57,154 nucleotides of DNA from Kribbella pittospori (GCF_004331465.1 NZ_SJKB01000029.1:1-57154), one strand, 5' to 3'. Shown: positions 35,244-43,987, counted from the first letter of the stretch. The notes: generated from the sequence alone by a model not told the origin. Program-made: numbers and translations.

Positions 35244-35966
35244 TTACTTTTCGTTGAGGATGTCGCTGTGCTCGTAGCGCAGCTGGGTGAGCAGCAGGCT
35301 TCCGAGACCGAGTACCCCGACGGCGTACCGCTTGGCGTCATCGCGCCTCTGGATGCGATGCACGTCAACGTTCCTCAGGGCTTGCGCGAATCCGCTGCCC
35401 AGTGATCGCCAGCCCTGCCACTCCGCAGACCGCTGCCCGAGTCGGAGCTCCGAGTCATCCGCGAGAACTGTCTGCCAGAGCACCTGACCGTACAGTGGGT
35501 CGCCCTTCTTGTCTGTCGGGTTCCCGGCCCACTCGCGGACGTGGTTTTCCACGAAGATCGCTGTCTGGCTGGCGACCTTTCCCCAGTCCTCGGCCTCTAG
35601 GAGGCCCTTGACGTGCTCCCAGAGCTCGGGATCGTAAGCGCGAATATCTAGCGGCTCCGAGTCGTCAGCGATGCGCAACCTGAGTTCGTAGATCGCCGCG
35701 TCCAGGAGAGCCACCGCCTCGCGGATGCCGTCGCGCCGAGCTTCATCCCACATGCTTTCCGGCATGCCGGACCAAGCGACTGTCACGCCGTACCTCACGC
35801 CGTCGAAAGACTCAACAAGATGATGCTTCGGTGGAAACACTGCAACGAGGACGCCCTTAGCTCGTGCACGCCATCCGGTCAGCACGTCATCAGTACCGAG
35901 CCCACCCGCATCGCTCGCCTCGCGCTTTAGCTTCTCCAACTCGGCGATTGCCAAATCCGGCTTCAA
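35244..35966 (-). CDS. TIGR02391-like (Ymh) family protein
   Basis: About 240 residues from a TTG start at 35966 with GGGGAGG upstream; an open frame continues to 36056. The C-terminal half has LWEHVKGLLEAEDWGKVASQTAIFVENHVREW, GQRSAEWQGWRSLGSGFAQALRNVDVHR and a final hydrophobic helix, comparable to Ymh proteins. A second member lies at 32.9 kb on the other strand. Function unknown; operon with the winged-helix gene. Confidence 0.6.
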   Translation of the reverse strand: MKPDLAIAELEKLKREASDAGGLGTDDVLTGWRARAKGVLVAVFPPKHHLVESFDGVRYGVTVAWSGMPESMWDEARRDGIREAVALLDAAIYELRLRIADDSEPLDIRAYDPELWEHVKGLLEAEDWGKVASQTAIFVENHVREWAGNPTDKKGDPLYGQVLWQTVLADDSELRLGQRSAEWQGWRSLGSGFAQALRNVDVHRIQRRDDAKRYAVGVLGLGSLLLTQLRYEHSDILNEK

Positions 35967-36088
35967 GAGCCCTCCCCAGGGTCTACCGCGTGCGAGGGAG
36001 CGTACTCGCAGGCCCCGACTATCCCGAAGCTGAACACTCCGCGGCTTCCTCCCCACGATGGGCGTACGCGCCGACTGAGGAGGACCAA

Positions 36089-36250
36089 ATGCCAGTAGGC
36101 ACCGTTCACGAGCCGAGCGAGTTCGAGGAAAAGCCGGGTCAGGCCAACACTCCAGCGGCCCGACGCGACGAGGCCCTGACGAGAGCTCTTGAGGATTCCA
36201 CCGAGCCGCTGCCTCCGATCGCTGGTCAGTACAACGGGTGGCGGCGATAA
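36089..36250 (+). CDS. Small acidic hypothetical protein
   Basis: 53 residues, MPVGTVHEPSEFEEKPGQ..., ending AGQYNGWRR. GAGGAGG lies five bases upstream, which sets this start within a longer open frame. Its stop is directly followed by the GTG of the WhiB-like frame, as in a two-gene operon. Confidence 0.55.
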   Translation: MPVGTVHEPSEFEEKPGQANTPAARRDEALTRALEDSTEPLPPIAGQYNGWRR

Positions 36251-36500
36251 GTGGCGGTCCGAGGAACTTGTGCCCTTGTCCTCATTCCGGGAGGCGCCGA
36301 TTGGCGAGGTGAGGCCGCGTGTGTGGATCAGCCGGCCAACACGTTCCCGGACGAGAGCGACATTGTCGGGAAGGAACGAGCTCGGGCTGTCTGTGGTCGC
36401 TGCCGGGTGACCGAGCCGTGCCTGTTGCCCGCCTTCGCCAGCCGGGGGCCTGGGGCGCCTGCGCTCGTCGGCGTCAACGTCGTACATGCTCGCTACCGCT
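36251..36500 (+). pseudogene. WhiB-like protein gene, frameshifted
   Basis: The frame begins with DWRGEAAC and gives the WhiB cysteine set C-x25-C-x2-C-x5-C (VCGRCRVTEPCLLPAF). The glycine-rich turn that normally follows (GVWGG) appears only in the next frame as GAWGA, so a base has been gained or lost around 36440. In the original frame the ORF runs on without stops to the DUF2975 gene, which is misleading. Intact members bind a 4Fe-4S cluster and regulate transcription. Confidence 0.6.
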
Positions 36501-36927
36501 GCGCGTGCTCCACGTTGACCCCTCCCACACACACGCTGCCGCAGCATCAATCGAGGGAAGGCCGTTCACGGTCTGTCAGCCGACGAGGAGTTCACGCTTG
36601 TCAGGAACCTCGTAGGTCGTGCTTCCGCTCGCCGGATTGTTGCGGTCATGTCGGCGCTCCGCTCGGACCAGCTGAGGCGCCACGATCGAAGCTGACCCGC
36701 GGCTCGGCGTCGGCCGCCTGTCTCTCTGTGCTCCGGGGGCGCGCAGCACCAGCGCTGCCGGCCGGCGCTCGGCTGCTGGCCGCCTGGACTGCTTGCCGCG
36801 CCCAAGAGGATTCCAACTCGACCGACGGACAGCTCACTACCGGGCACGAACTGGTGAAGCTCGTCACCACCAACCCGAGGCGCTCATCGCCCCTGCGCGA
36901 AACCGCCGTCCACGCTACGTCCCAGCC
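36501..36927. other. Stretch without an assignable gene
   Basis: One frame from about 36555 to 36693 gives a plausible C-terminal protein fragment (GLSADEEFTLVRNLVGRASARR...), but it has no start and no family. The rest looks like decayed DNA between the whiB remnant and the DUF2975 promoter. Confidence 0.35.
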
Positions 36928-36956
36928 TTGCTACACCTATCGAAGGTCGATATATT
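36928..36956 (+). promoter_or_regulatory. DUF2975 promoter with palindromic operator
   Basis: TTGCTA (36928-36933), a 17-base spacer and TATATT (36951-36956) make a good promoter. The perfect inverted repeat TATCGA-AGG-TCGATA (36938-36952) overlaps the spacer and the first bases of the -10, an ideal repressor site, probably for the downstream YozG-type HTH. Confidence 0.65.
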
Positions 36957-36985
36957 CCAATCGCAACCCGATGGAAGGACGGATC

Positions 36986-37471
36986 GTGGGAATGCTGACG
37001 GTGCGTGCGCTGCGCGCCGTGCTTGTGGTGGTGCTCGCCGGCACCGTGTTCGTACAGGCGTCGATGGTGTGGGCGTTGGCCACCGACCCAGAGGACGGGT
37101 CGCTCCCGCTGACCCCGCTGCGCGTGATCACGATCCTGGGCATGGTGTCGGTCCAGGTCGCCCTGGTCTGCGTATGGCGGCTGGTGACGATGGTGCGACG
37201 CGGAACCGTGTTCTCCAACGCCGCCTTCCGGTACGTGGACGTCTTGATCGGCGCGATCGTGGCGGCCGCCCTCGTGTGGTTCGCGGTCACGGTCCTCAAT
37301 GCCCCGGGCCAGCGCGCCGACCCCGGCGTCACCGTCATCATGGGCGGGGTTGGCGTGGCCATCCTGGGGGTCGCGCTCATCGTGCTCGTGCTGCGGATGC
37401 TGCTCGCCCAGGCCGTCGCGCGAGACGCCGAAGCGACGCAGATGCAGGACGAGTTGAACGAGTTGATCTGA
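36986..37471 (+). CDS. DUF2975 family membrane protein
   Basis: About 161 residues with four predicted membrane helices: VLVVVLAGTVFVQASMVW, VITILGMVSVQVALVCVW, VLIGAIVAAALVWFAVTVL and VAILGVALIVLVLRMLL. GTG 36986 has AAGGA upstream; ATG 36971 and ATG 36992 are alternatives. DUF2975 proteins usually pair with a small YozG-like HTH regulator, as here. Role unknown. Confidence 0.75.
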   Translation: MGMLTVRALRAVLVVVLAGTVFVQASMVWALATDPEDGSLPLTPLRVITILGMVSVQVALVCVWRLVTMVRRGTVFSNAAFRYVDVLIGAIVAAALVWFAVTVLNAPGQRADPGVTVIMGGVGVAILGVALIVLVLRMLLAQAVARDAEATQMQDELNELI

Positions 37472-37683
37472 TTCCGACGCCCGACATCGACGTGTTGCTG
37501 GCCAGGCGGAGATGTCGTGGGCGAGCTCGCGACCGCGTAGGGATCACGCCCGCCAACCTGGCGGTACTCAATAACGGCCGCGCCAAAGCGGTGCGCTTCG
37601 CGACGCTCGCCGCGCTCTGTGAGGTGCTCAGGTGTCAGCCGGGCGACCTTCTGCGCTGGGAGGGCCGAGCCGCCGGCGGATGA
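37471..37683 (+). pseudogene. YozG-type XRE regulator, start codon and helix 2 degraded
   Basis: The frame reads PTPDIDVLLARRR, then VGITPANLAVLNNGRAKAVRFATLAALCEVLRCQPGDLLRWEG, the YozG/Cro-type signature. The place where TGATG would couple it to DUF2975 now reads TGATT, so the start would be ATT. Residues between RRR and VGITP are off-frame: the +1 frame there gives VVGELAT, the expected helix. Two compensating indels are inferred. It may be inactive. Confidence 0.6.
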
Positions 37684-37775
37684 CGTGCCCCCAGGGCGGG
37701 CGCGAAACGGCTGCCACCACCGACCCGTGAATTCCGTCGTCGATTGCGGCATTGCTCTCACGCCACACGAGCGGG

Positions 37776-39233
37776 CTAGACGTCCAGCAGCTGTGCGCGA
37801 TGACGCCACGCAAGCGTTAGACACGCGGCGCTCGTCTGCCCCAACGGCTCACGGGTGGTCAGCCGTTTCACAGTCTCCTCGTCGAACGGCAGCCCGCGGA
37901 TCGACTTGTTGTCGTCCAGCGAGAACACGACCTCGCCCTCAGGATTCGTGGCCACCAGGTCATGAAACAGGTCGTCGAAGACGGTGTGGTCAATGACAGT
38001 TGTCGTTGCAATGGAGGAGTTGAGGCTTAGGGCGTCGAGGATCACGCCGAGGGCGAAGGGTCTCACAGTGCCGGCTTTGCGGGCGGCGGTCATGTCGCGG
38101 TAGAACGGCCAGACCTCGTAGTCGACGGGTACGCCGCTGCTGCCGTCGTGTTCCGGCTGTCCGAGCATTTCCTCGGCGTACTCGCGGACCATGTTGCGCC
38201 AGATGTCGAGGTCAGTCGCGACGCTCTGGGGTGAGATGCTGGCGGGTTGGAACTCCCCGGCAGGCAGGAGGCTGTAGTGCCTGCCATTGGTGACCTGCGT
38301 TGGGTCGCGCCGCAGCAGGAAGAACGTGCCGCTGCCATCGGAGGTGTTTCGGCGGATCGTGAGTGTGCTGATACCGGGGTTGACGATCCGGCTCGACAGG
38401 TCGAATGGGTCTGACACCAAGCCTCTGAACGGTAGATGTGCCCAGTCGAGGTGGCCGGCGAGCTCGGCCGCCGCGGCCTCGTGTCCGAGTGGCTCGGAGA
38501 CGTCGAGCTTGTCGAAGAAGGTCGCTAGGCCGAATGTCATCCTCCCTGCGCCTTCGCTCCAGTCGATGTCGGTGAGCCGGTAGCTATGGCGGTTCTCGAA
38601 CAGCGCCGGCTTCCGCAAGTATCGGATGGCAGCGGTGTAGCGCGTGAAGGCGTGCCCTGGCGCGCGAAGGGGAAGCGCGGCGCGGGCCTCTGCTTCGATT
38701 CCGGTGATTCGTGCCTTGTGCGGGTTGTCCTCCCAGTCCAGAGTGACCTTTTCTAGCGGCACTGGTTCGCTCGGCAGCCACGCGGCGGTGCTGATGGCTG
38801 GCACGTGCTCTACGCGGAGCGTTGGATCGTACAAGTCGGCGGTGCGCGCGGCTAGGCCGATGCCGCTTTCGATCAGGTACTGCCGTACCTCGCGCCAGTG
38901 TGTCTGGCTTGCTTCAACGGCCGCGTCAGGCGACGGTCTCTCACCAGCTTGGGATGGCCGAGCTGACATGTCGGCTGGCGTAGGTGAGCTGGTGCCTTCC
39001 TGGGCTGCGAGCAGCATGCCGAAGCGTCGTTGGACGCTCTCGTCGGCGTCCTTCAATGCAGCATCGAGTACCTCTTGCATGCCCGGCGAGAGCACCATGT
39101 CCGGATTCGCCTCCCAGTTCGCGACGGTGCGAACTCCGGCGCCGAGGCGGCTGGCGAAGGCTTCGTTGCTCATGCGCAGGGACGCTCGGAGCGCAGACGC
39201 TCGTCGGCCTGTCCACAGGTCCACTACGTCCAT
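37776..39233 (-). CDS. XRE-family regulator with large C-terminal (Nudix-like) domain
   Basis: 485 residues from ATG 39233 (AAGGGA upstream). The N-terminal HTH is LRASLRMSNEAFASRLGAGVRTVANWE. The C-terminal region has LLPAGEFQPASIS...WRNMVREYAEEMLG, which resembles a degenerate Nudix box, suggesting small-molecule sensing. This architecture is common next to actinobacterial integrative conjugative elements. It faces away from the GntR gene's promoter and is probably the element's maintenance regulator. Confidence 0.75.
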   Translation of the reverse strand: MDVVDLWTGRRASALRASLRMSNEAFASRLGAGVRTVANWEANPDMVLSPGMQEVLDAALKDADESVQRRFGMLLAAQEGTSSPTPADMSARPSQAGERPSPDAAVEASQTHWREVRQYLIESGIGLAARTADLYDPTLRVEHVPAISTAAWLPSEPVPLEKVTLDWEDNPHKARITGIEAEARAALPLRAPGHAFTRYTAAIRYLRKPALFENRHSYRLTDIDWSEGAGRMTFGLATFFDKLDVSEPLGHEAAAAELAGHLDWAHLPFRGLVSDPFDLSSRIVNPGISTLTIRRNTSDGSGTFFLLRRDPTQVTNGRHYSLLPAGEFQPASISPQSVATDLDIWRNMVREYAEEMLGQPEHDGSSGVPVDYEVWPFYRDMTAARKAGTVRPFALGVILDALSLNSSIATTTVIDHTVFDDLFHDLVATNPEGEVVFSLDDNKSIRGLPFDEETVKRLTTREPLGQTSAACLTLAWRHRAQLLDV

Positions 39234-39374
39234 CGTGTGAGTCCCTTCGCAAGGTCGAGCCAGACAGGCTGCACTGTCGCTGCACTGTGGATGCATCGTC
39301 GCGGCATGTTGAGCGAGTCGCCTTCAGTATTCACTGGTTCATGTGGCAAGCAGAGGCACCGGAGATTCGCGGAC

Positions 39375-39722
39375 TCACTCGGCTTGCGATTGCTGGGATG
39401 AGTCGGGCACCAGTTGCTCAAGGTGCTCGACTCGCTTCCGCAGCGCATCGACGTCGGCGCGCAGATTTGCCAGCTCTGAACCGTTGTTCTCAGCAGTGGC
39501 AACGAAGACGCCGACACCTGGCGCGGAGCGGAGCAGGCCTTCCGACTGGAGAGTCTCGATCGCGCGGCGGACGGTCATGAGCGCCACACCAAAGGTCGTC
39601 GCGAGCTTAGGCCCGGCGGGCAGCTTCTCGCCCGGCTCGAGTTCGCCGCCGGCGATTGCTTTGCGGATGCCGGAGGCGACCTGGAGATAGGCGGGTCCGG
39701 CGACTTGATCGTCCAACTTCAT
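39375..39722 (-). CDS. Short GntR-family regulator
   Basis: 115 residues. The winged helix is typical (GPAYLQVASGIRKAIAGGELEPGEKLP, LATTFGVALMTVRRAIETLQSEGLL). Instead of an effector domain the C-terminus is a short coiled coil (SELANLRADVDALRKRVEHLEQL). KorSA-like GntR repressors control transfer in pSAM2-type elements, and this gene is divergent from the excisionase-transfer operon, so the same role is likely. Confidence 0.8.
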   Translation of the reverse strand: MKLDDQVAGPAYLQVASGIRKAIAGGELEPGEKLPAGPKLATTFGVALMTVRRAIETLQSEGLLRSAPGVGVFVATAENNGSELANLRADVDALRKRVEHLEQLVPDSSQQSQAE

Positions 39723-39788
39723 ACCTGAACGGTAGTCCGGGCTAGATCAGCTAGTCATGTCTACTCGCGAGCCGTTGTTGACCGGATC

Positions 39789-39815
39789 AGACTAGACTAG
39801 ACTAGTCTGGACTAG
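39789..39815. promoter_or_regulatory. AGACT pentamer array, likely GntR operator
   Basis: Three tandem AGACT units end in the palindrome AGACTAGTCT (39799-39808) and a further GGACTAG. Related CTAG-containing half-sites occur on the GntR side (about 39741-39755). A TTGACC box lies at 39778-39783. The array sits in the 117-bp gap between the GntR gene and the excisionase gene, so it should control both. Confidence 0.6.
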
Positions 39816-39839
39816 GGTTGTTTCGAGAGGAGAACGGAA

Positions 39840-40073
39840 ATGCAGGAGTCCAATGAGGGCAAGCGCCAGTGGCTGAACGTCGCGGAGATGGCAAAAGAGC
39901 TGGGCATCGCAGAGATGACGCTCTACCGCGCGATCGCAGCGGGGGAGTTTCCGGCAGTGCGGATTGGCAGGCGTCTCTTCATTCCCGCCCGAGTCCTAGA
40001 CCGCATGGCCGAGACGGCGATCGCGACTGGACGCGTCGTGACGGCGGCTGAGTTCTGCGGTGAAGCCTCATGA
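39840..40073 (+). CDS. Excisionase-like (HTH_17/MerR-type) DNA-binding protein
   Basis: 77 residues: WLNVAEMAKELGIAEMTLYRAIAAGEFPAVRIGRRLFIPARVLDRM is the excisionase/HTH_17 winged-helix pattern. GAGAGGAGAA precedes the ATG. First gene of the transfer operon; it may help excision or regulate it. No integrase gene is adjacent. Confidence 0.8.
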   Translation: MQESNEGKRQWLNVAEMAKELGIAEMTLYRAIAAGEFPAVRIGRRLFIPARVLDRMAETAIATGRVVTAAEFCGEAS

Positions 40074-40192
40074 CCGCGGTCGCTCACGGCGCGACTGACC
40101 AACATGCGATTACAGACCGGCCCCGCCCAGGCGCCAACCAGAACAGGGCCGGTTCTCCCATCACTCAGGTACGAGTTCGAGAGGTCTACAGC

Positions 40193-40600
40193 ATGACTGA
40201 CACAGCACAGTCCGGCATGGAGTGGGTTCCGCGGTTCGGGATGTTGGAGGTTCCGCAGCAGCGCGCGGAGCTGATCCGTGGGTTGTTCGAGTTGGCGGCG
40301 TGGGTGGCGGATCACCCGGAGCTGCCGGTGCCGGCGGTGAGGGCAGTGGTCTGGCCGTCGAGCCGGAACGCGGACTTTTCGGCCGCTTGCAGCGAGGTCG
40401 ACCAGGTCGGTGCCGCGCTCGGTGTTCAGCCGGAGTTGCGCGGCGGGCACTACGACGTAAGCACGGAATTCGGTCCCGTCGAAATCACATCGTTCGCGAT
40501 TTCTAGCGAGACGATGGCCGCGCACACCGCACACATGACGTACGCGGAGAGCGTACAGCCCGAGGCGATCGCGGCTGAGGCGACGGGTGGTGCGCGATGA
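40193..40600 (+). CDS. Hypothetical protein of the transfer operon
   Basis: 135 residues from ATG 40193 (GAGAGGT upstream). An in-frame ATG at 40070 overlaps the excisionase stop as ATGA and is an alternative start. Sequence has MEWVPRFGMLEVPQQRAELIRGLFELAAWVADHPELPVP and a mixed alpha/beta end; family not recognised. Its stop overlaps the next gene. Confidence 0.6.
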   Translation: MTDTAQSGMEWVPRFGMLEVPQQRAELIRGLFELAAWVADHPELPVPAVRAVVWPSSRNADFSAACSEVDQVGAALGVQPELRGGHYDVSTEFGPVEITSFAISSETMAAHTAHMTYAESVQPEAIAAEATGGAR

Positions 40601-41109
40601 GCGACAACGTACGGCTTGATCTGGCCTGGCGGATGCACGACTCGGCTGCGGGTGCGATCGACCGGGCCGATACGAAGGCTGGTTTCGTTGCGACGGTCGA
40701 GACCGCCTTGGCTGCGGTTGTTCTGGCCCAGGTTTCCCAGTCACAAGGCGCGCCTGTGGCTGTCCGCCTGCTGTTCGGTCTCGCGCTGGCCGCGCTCGCG
40801 GTCGCGCTCGGGTCGGCGTTGCTGGTCGTGGTGCCGCGCCTGCACTACACCGGCATCAAGCTGGTCCCGGGGGAGTTCCTCTACTTCGGCGCGGTGCGGG
40901 TGCGGTCGATCCGCGAGTTGCGCCAGCACATCGACCCCGAGGTGTACGGCGAGTTGGTCGCCGAGCCGTGGGAGGCCGTCAGTCACCACGCGAAACGGCT
41001 GGCCGATATCGCCTGGTCTAAGCACCGCTGGCTGCGGCTCTCGTTCGCGGCTGCGGCGTCCGGTGTGCTGTTTTCGGTGGCCGGTGTGCTGCTCGGGGGT
41101 GCGCGATGA
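40597..41109 (+). CDS. Pycsar-effector-like (DUF5706) two-helix membrane protein
   Basis: 170 residues. The N-terminus LAWRMHDSAAGAIDRADTKAGFVATVETAL and the helix before the last membrane span (LADIAWSKHRWLRLSF) match the Pycsar effector / DUF5706 pattern. There are paired hydrophobic segments at about 45-85 and 145-168. PycTM effectors damage the membrane when a cyclic nucleotide made by PycC is present. No pyrimidine cyclase gene is nearby; here the gene lies inside a conjugation operon with ATGA overlaps on both sides. Confidence 0.65.
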   Translation: MSDNVRLDLAWRMHDSAAGAIDRADTKAGFVATVETALAAVVLAQVSQSQGAPVAVRLLFGLALAALAVALGSALLVVVPRLHYTGIKLVPGEFLYFGAVRVRSIRELRQHIDPEVYGELVAEPWEAVSHHAKRLADIAWSKHRWLRLSFAAAASGVLFSVAGVLLGGAR

Positions 41110-43391
41110 TGCGCCGGCCGACGAGGACCGAGGGCGTGATGGTGCCGCGGTTCACGGCACTGATGGTGATGCTGACCGCCGCTGGCCTCGCGGCGCTCGT
41201 GTGCGGCCGGACCTCCGCTCTGATCGAGGCCGGCTACTGGGCCACGGCGACCGGAGTGCTTGGTCTGGTGACCGCGGGCCTGTTGTTCTGGCGGCTGAGG
41301 CACGGCGCACTGATCGCCGCGCCGCTGTGGGTGCTCTTGGCTGGCATGGCCGGTCTTCGCCTGCACGCGCCGGGTGGTGTGGCCGGGTGGACGATCGTCG
41401 CCGGGGCGCTGCTGCTCGTCACGCTCGGCCTGGTGGCCGTCAATCGCACCGTCGGCGGCGGGATCGCGGCGGCGCTGTGGCTGGCCTACGCCGGACTCGT
41501 CCTGCACGCACTGCCCGAGTCGGTGCAGGCGTCGCAGCGCTGGTGGCAGCTGCTGGTCGCCGCTGCCATCGCGGTGCTGGTGACGGCCGGGTTCACGCTG
41601 CGGTCGCGGTCCAGCTCCCGTGGACTGCTGCGCCGGCTCGGCCGTGCCGGGCGCGTGACCGACGGCTTGGCGTCGGGCTGGGACGTGCACCGGGTCTCGT
41701 CGGCGCGGACCCTGCGTAAGAAGGCCCGCATCATCCGTCCCTCGCTGGCCGCGGTGCCGGCGTGGAAGCGGCGCTTCGTGCCCCTGGCGCAGTTGGGTGC
41801 GACGGTTGCGACGGTCGGTGGGGTGAAGGTCCGTTCCAGCGCGGAGGACCACACCGCGTGGTTCGCTGGGCCGCGTGCGGGCAAGACCGGCGCGCTGATG
41901 GGGATCCTGCTCGATGCGCCGGGCGCGGTGATCGCGACCTCGACCAAGACCGACATCCTCGACGTCACCCGCACCCTGCGCTCCAGGCGTGGCCCGGTGT
42001 GGGTGTTCGACCCCGACGGCCTCACCGCAGATGGTTCGACGATCACGTTCGATCCGTTGACCGGCTGCACCGACCCGGGTGTCGTGATGGACCGCGCCTC
42101 GGATCTGCTGGACGGGGTCGGCGCCAAGAGCGATGACGCCGAGCACTGGCTAAACCTGGCCCGACAGGCGCTGACGGCGCTGATGCATGCCGCTGCGCTC
42201 GGCGGCTACTCGATGGCCGATGTTCAGCGGTGGATCGCGCACCCCGACGACACCGCCAAGGGCGATGTGTTGTGGGAGCTGCGTGCCGCGGGTGCCACCG
42301 GGTTTGAGCAGCAGGCCACGCAGTTCTTCACCAACAACGAGCGCACCCGTTCCAGCATCTCCACCACGATCATGCCCGCCCTGTCCTGGTTGTCCGTGCC
42401 GTCGGCCGCCGCGGCGGCAGCACCAGGCGGGGTGCCGTTCGACGTGGAGCGGCTGCTGGCTGAGACCGGCACCGTGTACCTGCTCGGCGCGGACGACAAG
42501 AAGACCGCCCCGCTGGTCACGGCGTTGACGGCGCATATCGCTCGCCAGGCCAAGACGCTGGCGGTGCGGGCGCCGGGGCGCCGGTTGGATCCGCAGCTGA
42601 CGATGGTGCTGGACGAGGCCGCGCTGATCTGCCTGATCCCCCTGGACAAGTGGACCGGTGACTTCGGGTCACGCGGCATCACCCTGCACATCTCGGCCCA
42701 GTCGCGGGCGCAGCTGCGTGACCGGTTTGGCGAGGCCGCCGCGGGCGCGCTGATGACCAACGTGACCACGAAGGTGCTGTTGGCCGGCACCGCCGACGAC
42801 GACGATCTGCAGTTCTGGTCGACGTTGTGCGGGGAACGGCTGGAGCAGGTCACCACCCGCGACCGCACCACCGGCGGGGTGTCGATCAGCGACCGCCGGG
42901 TCCCGGTCCTCACCCCGGGACAGGTCGCGCAACTGCGGGCCGGGCAAGCGTTGATCATCACCCGCGGCATGCCGCCCGCGATCGGGCGCGTGAAGATGGC
43001 GTGGAACCGTCGCGATCTGCGCCTGGAGCGGTTCCACAACCGGCGCGGCGTCCAGTGGACCAGCCGCCAGCTGGCTGCGCTCGAGGCCCGTGCCGGGGCC
43101 CGACTGCTCATCGACTCCGGCTGGCTGCGCGACCAGGCCCTGGCCGGGTTCGAGCAGATGACGAACATTCGGCGTCGCCTCACCGCGCCAGTCCGGCGAG
43201 GCATCGCCGGGCGCCTCGACGCGGCGGTGACATGGTTGGAGGCCACCGACCCGGCCCGGGAGTTCCTGGCCCGGCTTCGTCTGTTCGGCGCGATGCGTAA
43301 GGCCCGCGGCGCCCTCACAGCTCGCGAGACCGGCCGCACCGAGGTTCCAGAACTCGTTGCCTCTGACAACGCAGATGGTGACCGCTCATGA
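41106..43391 (+). CDS. TraD/VirD4-type coupling protein (T4CP)
   Basis: About 761 residues. The first ~170 hold several membrane helices. The ATPase domain has Walker A AGPRAGKTG (K260), Walker B MVLDEAAL (D503-E504) and the ISAQSRAQLRDRFGE...TNVTTKVLLAG block of TraG/TraD proteins. It couples the relaxosome to the transfer channel. Start ATG overlaps the previous stop as ATGA. Partner of the large relaxase downstream. Confidence 0.85.
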   Translation: MMRRPTRTEGVMVPRFTALMVMLTAAGLAALVCGRTSALIEAGYWATATGVLGLVTAGLLFWRLRHGALIAAPLWVLLAGMAGLRLHAPGGVAGWTIVAGALLLVTLGLVAVNRTVGGGIAAALWLAYAGLVLHALPESVQASQRWWQLLVAAAIAVLVTAGFTLRSRSSSRGLLRRLGRAGRVTDGLASGWDVHRVSSARTLRKKARIIRPSLAAVPAWKRRFVPLAQLGATVATVGGVKVRSSAEDHTAWFAGPRAGKTGALMGILLDAPGAVIATSTKTDILDVTRTLRSRRGPVWVFDPDGLTADGSTITFDPLTGCTDPGVVMDRASDLLDGVGAKSDDAEHWLNLARQALTALMHAAALGGYSMADVQRWIAHPDDTAKGDVLWELRAAGATGFEQQATQFFTNNERTRSSISTTIMPALSWLSVPSAAAAAAPGGVPFDVERLLAETGTVYLLGADDKKTAPLVTALTAHIARQAKTLAVRAPGRRLDPQLTMVLDEAALICLIPLDKWTGDFGSRGITLHISAQSRAQLRDRFGEAAAGALMTNVTTKVLLAGTADDDDLQFWSTLCGERLEQVTTRDRTTGGVSISDRRVPVLTPGQVAQLRAGQALIITRGMPPAIGRVKMAWNRRDLRLERFHNRRGVQWTSRQLAALEARAGARLLIDSGWLRDQALAGFEQMTNIRRRLTAPVRRGIAGRLDAAVTWLEATDPAREFLARLRLFGAMRKARGALTARETGRTEVPELVASDNADGDRS

Positions 43392-43987
43392 GCGCCCACA
43401 ACAGCGGTGACCAGAGTCGACCCGATGTGGAGTGGGTGCGGCTGTGGGACGGGCGCCATTGGCCGGGCCGGGTCCGTGGCGGGTTGCCCGAGTTCCGGTT
43501 CGGTCAGGCCCCGTCCGGGCTGTCCACGCGGCGGCAGTTGCGCGAGCGTGGCCTGTCGCGTGGTGGGCAGGAACCGTTCGCCCGGTTGACGTGGAAGCGG
43601 GACCAGCGGTTCGCGTGGCTGTACGTGGACGAGCGCGCCCGGACCAAGCGGACCCCGAGCGACAAGCAGCTCGCCGCGGTCAACAAAGCGTTGGCCGCGC
43701 GGAAGGTGTGCGCCGCGTGCGGCCCGGTCGACCACTTCGTCCGCACCACCGACCGGCTGTGCGGTGACTGCCACGCCGCCGGCGTCACCCCCAGCGAAGG
43801 CGGCACCGCCGGGTGGCGCACCGTCCAAGCCTGGCAGGACGAAAACGCCGACGACGACACCGAACACAACGCACGCACCAATGCGTCGGCCGCGGCCAAG
43901 CGAGCCGCCGCCGCGCTGACCCGCACCGCCGACCGGATCGACAGCCCCCCACACGGACGCATCAGACCGCGCGCGATGAGGAGCTGA
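43388..43987 (+). CDS. RRQ(R)L-motif zinc-binding protein, 3' end apparently frameshifted
   Basis: 199 residues in the uninterrupted frame. It has STRRQLRERGL and WKRDQRFAWLY, then a zinc-ribbon-like CAACGPVDHF...RLCGDCHAAG (about 115-140). The family is common in actinobacterial conjugative elements; function unknown. After about 43950 the sense continues in the next frame as DEELTRWHTDDETARIAA and stops at 44088, giving an ATGA overlap with the next gene like the other junctions. I infer an indel near 43950. Confidence 0.7.
   Translation: MSAHNSGDQSRPDVEWVRLWDGRHWPGRVRGGLPEFRFGQAPSGLSTRRQLRERGLSRGGQEPFARLTWKRDQRFAWLYVDERARTKRTPSDKQLAAVNKALAARKVCAACGPVDHFVRTTDRLCGDCHAAGVTPSEGGTAGWRTVQAWQDENADDDTEHNARTNASAAAKRAAAALTRTADRIDSPPHGRIRPRAMRS

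Noticed and set aside
36251..37471. A single 406-residue WhiB-DUF2975 fusion
   Set aside because: A strong promoter and ribosome site lie directly before the DUF2975 part, the linking residues have no likeness to either family, and the WhiB part is frameshifted.
39789..39815. Short tandem repeats as a CRISPR array
   Set aside because: Five-base units without spacers; they form an operator-like palindrome. No CRISPR-like repeat-spacer pattern was seen anywhere in the window.
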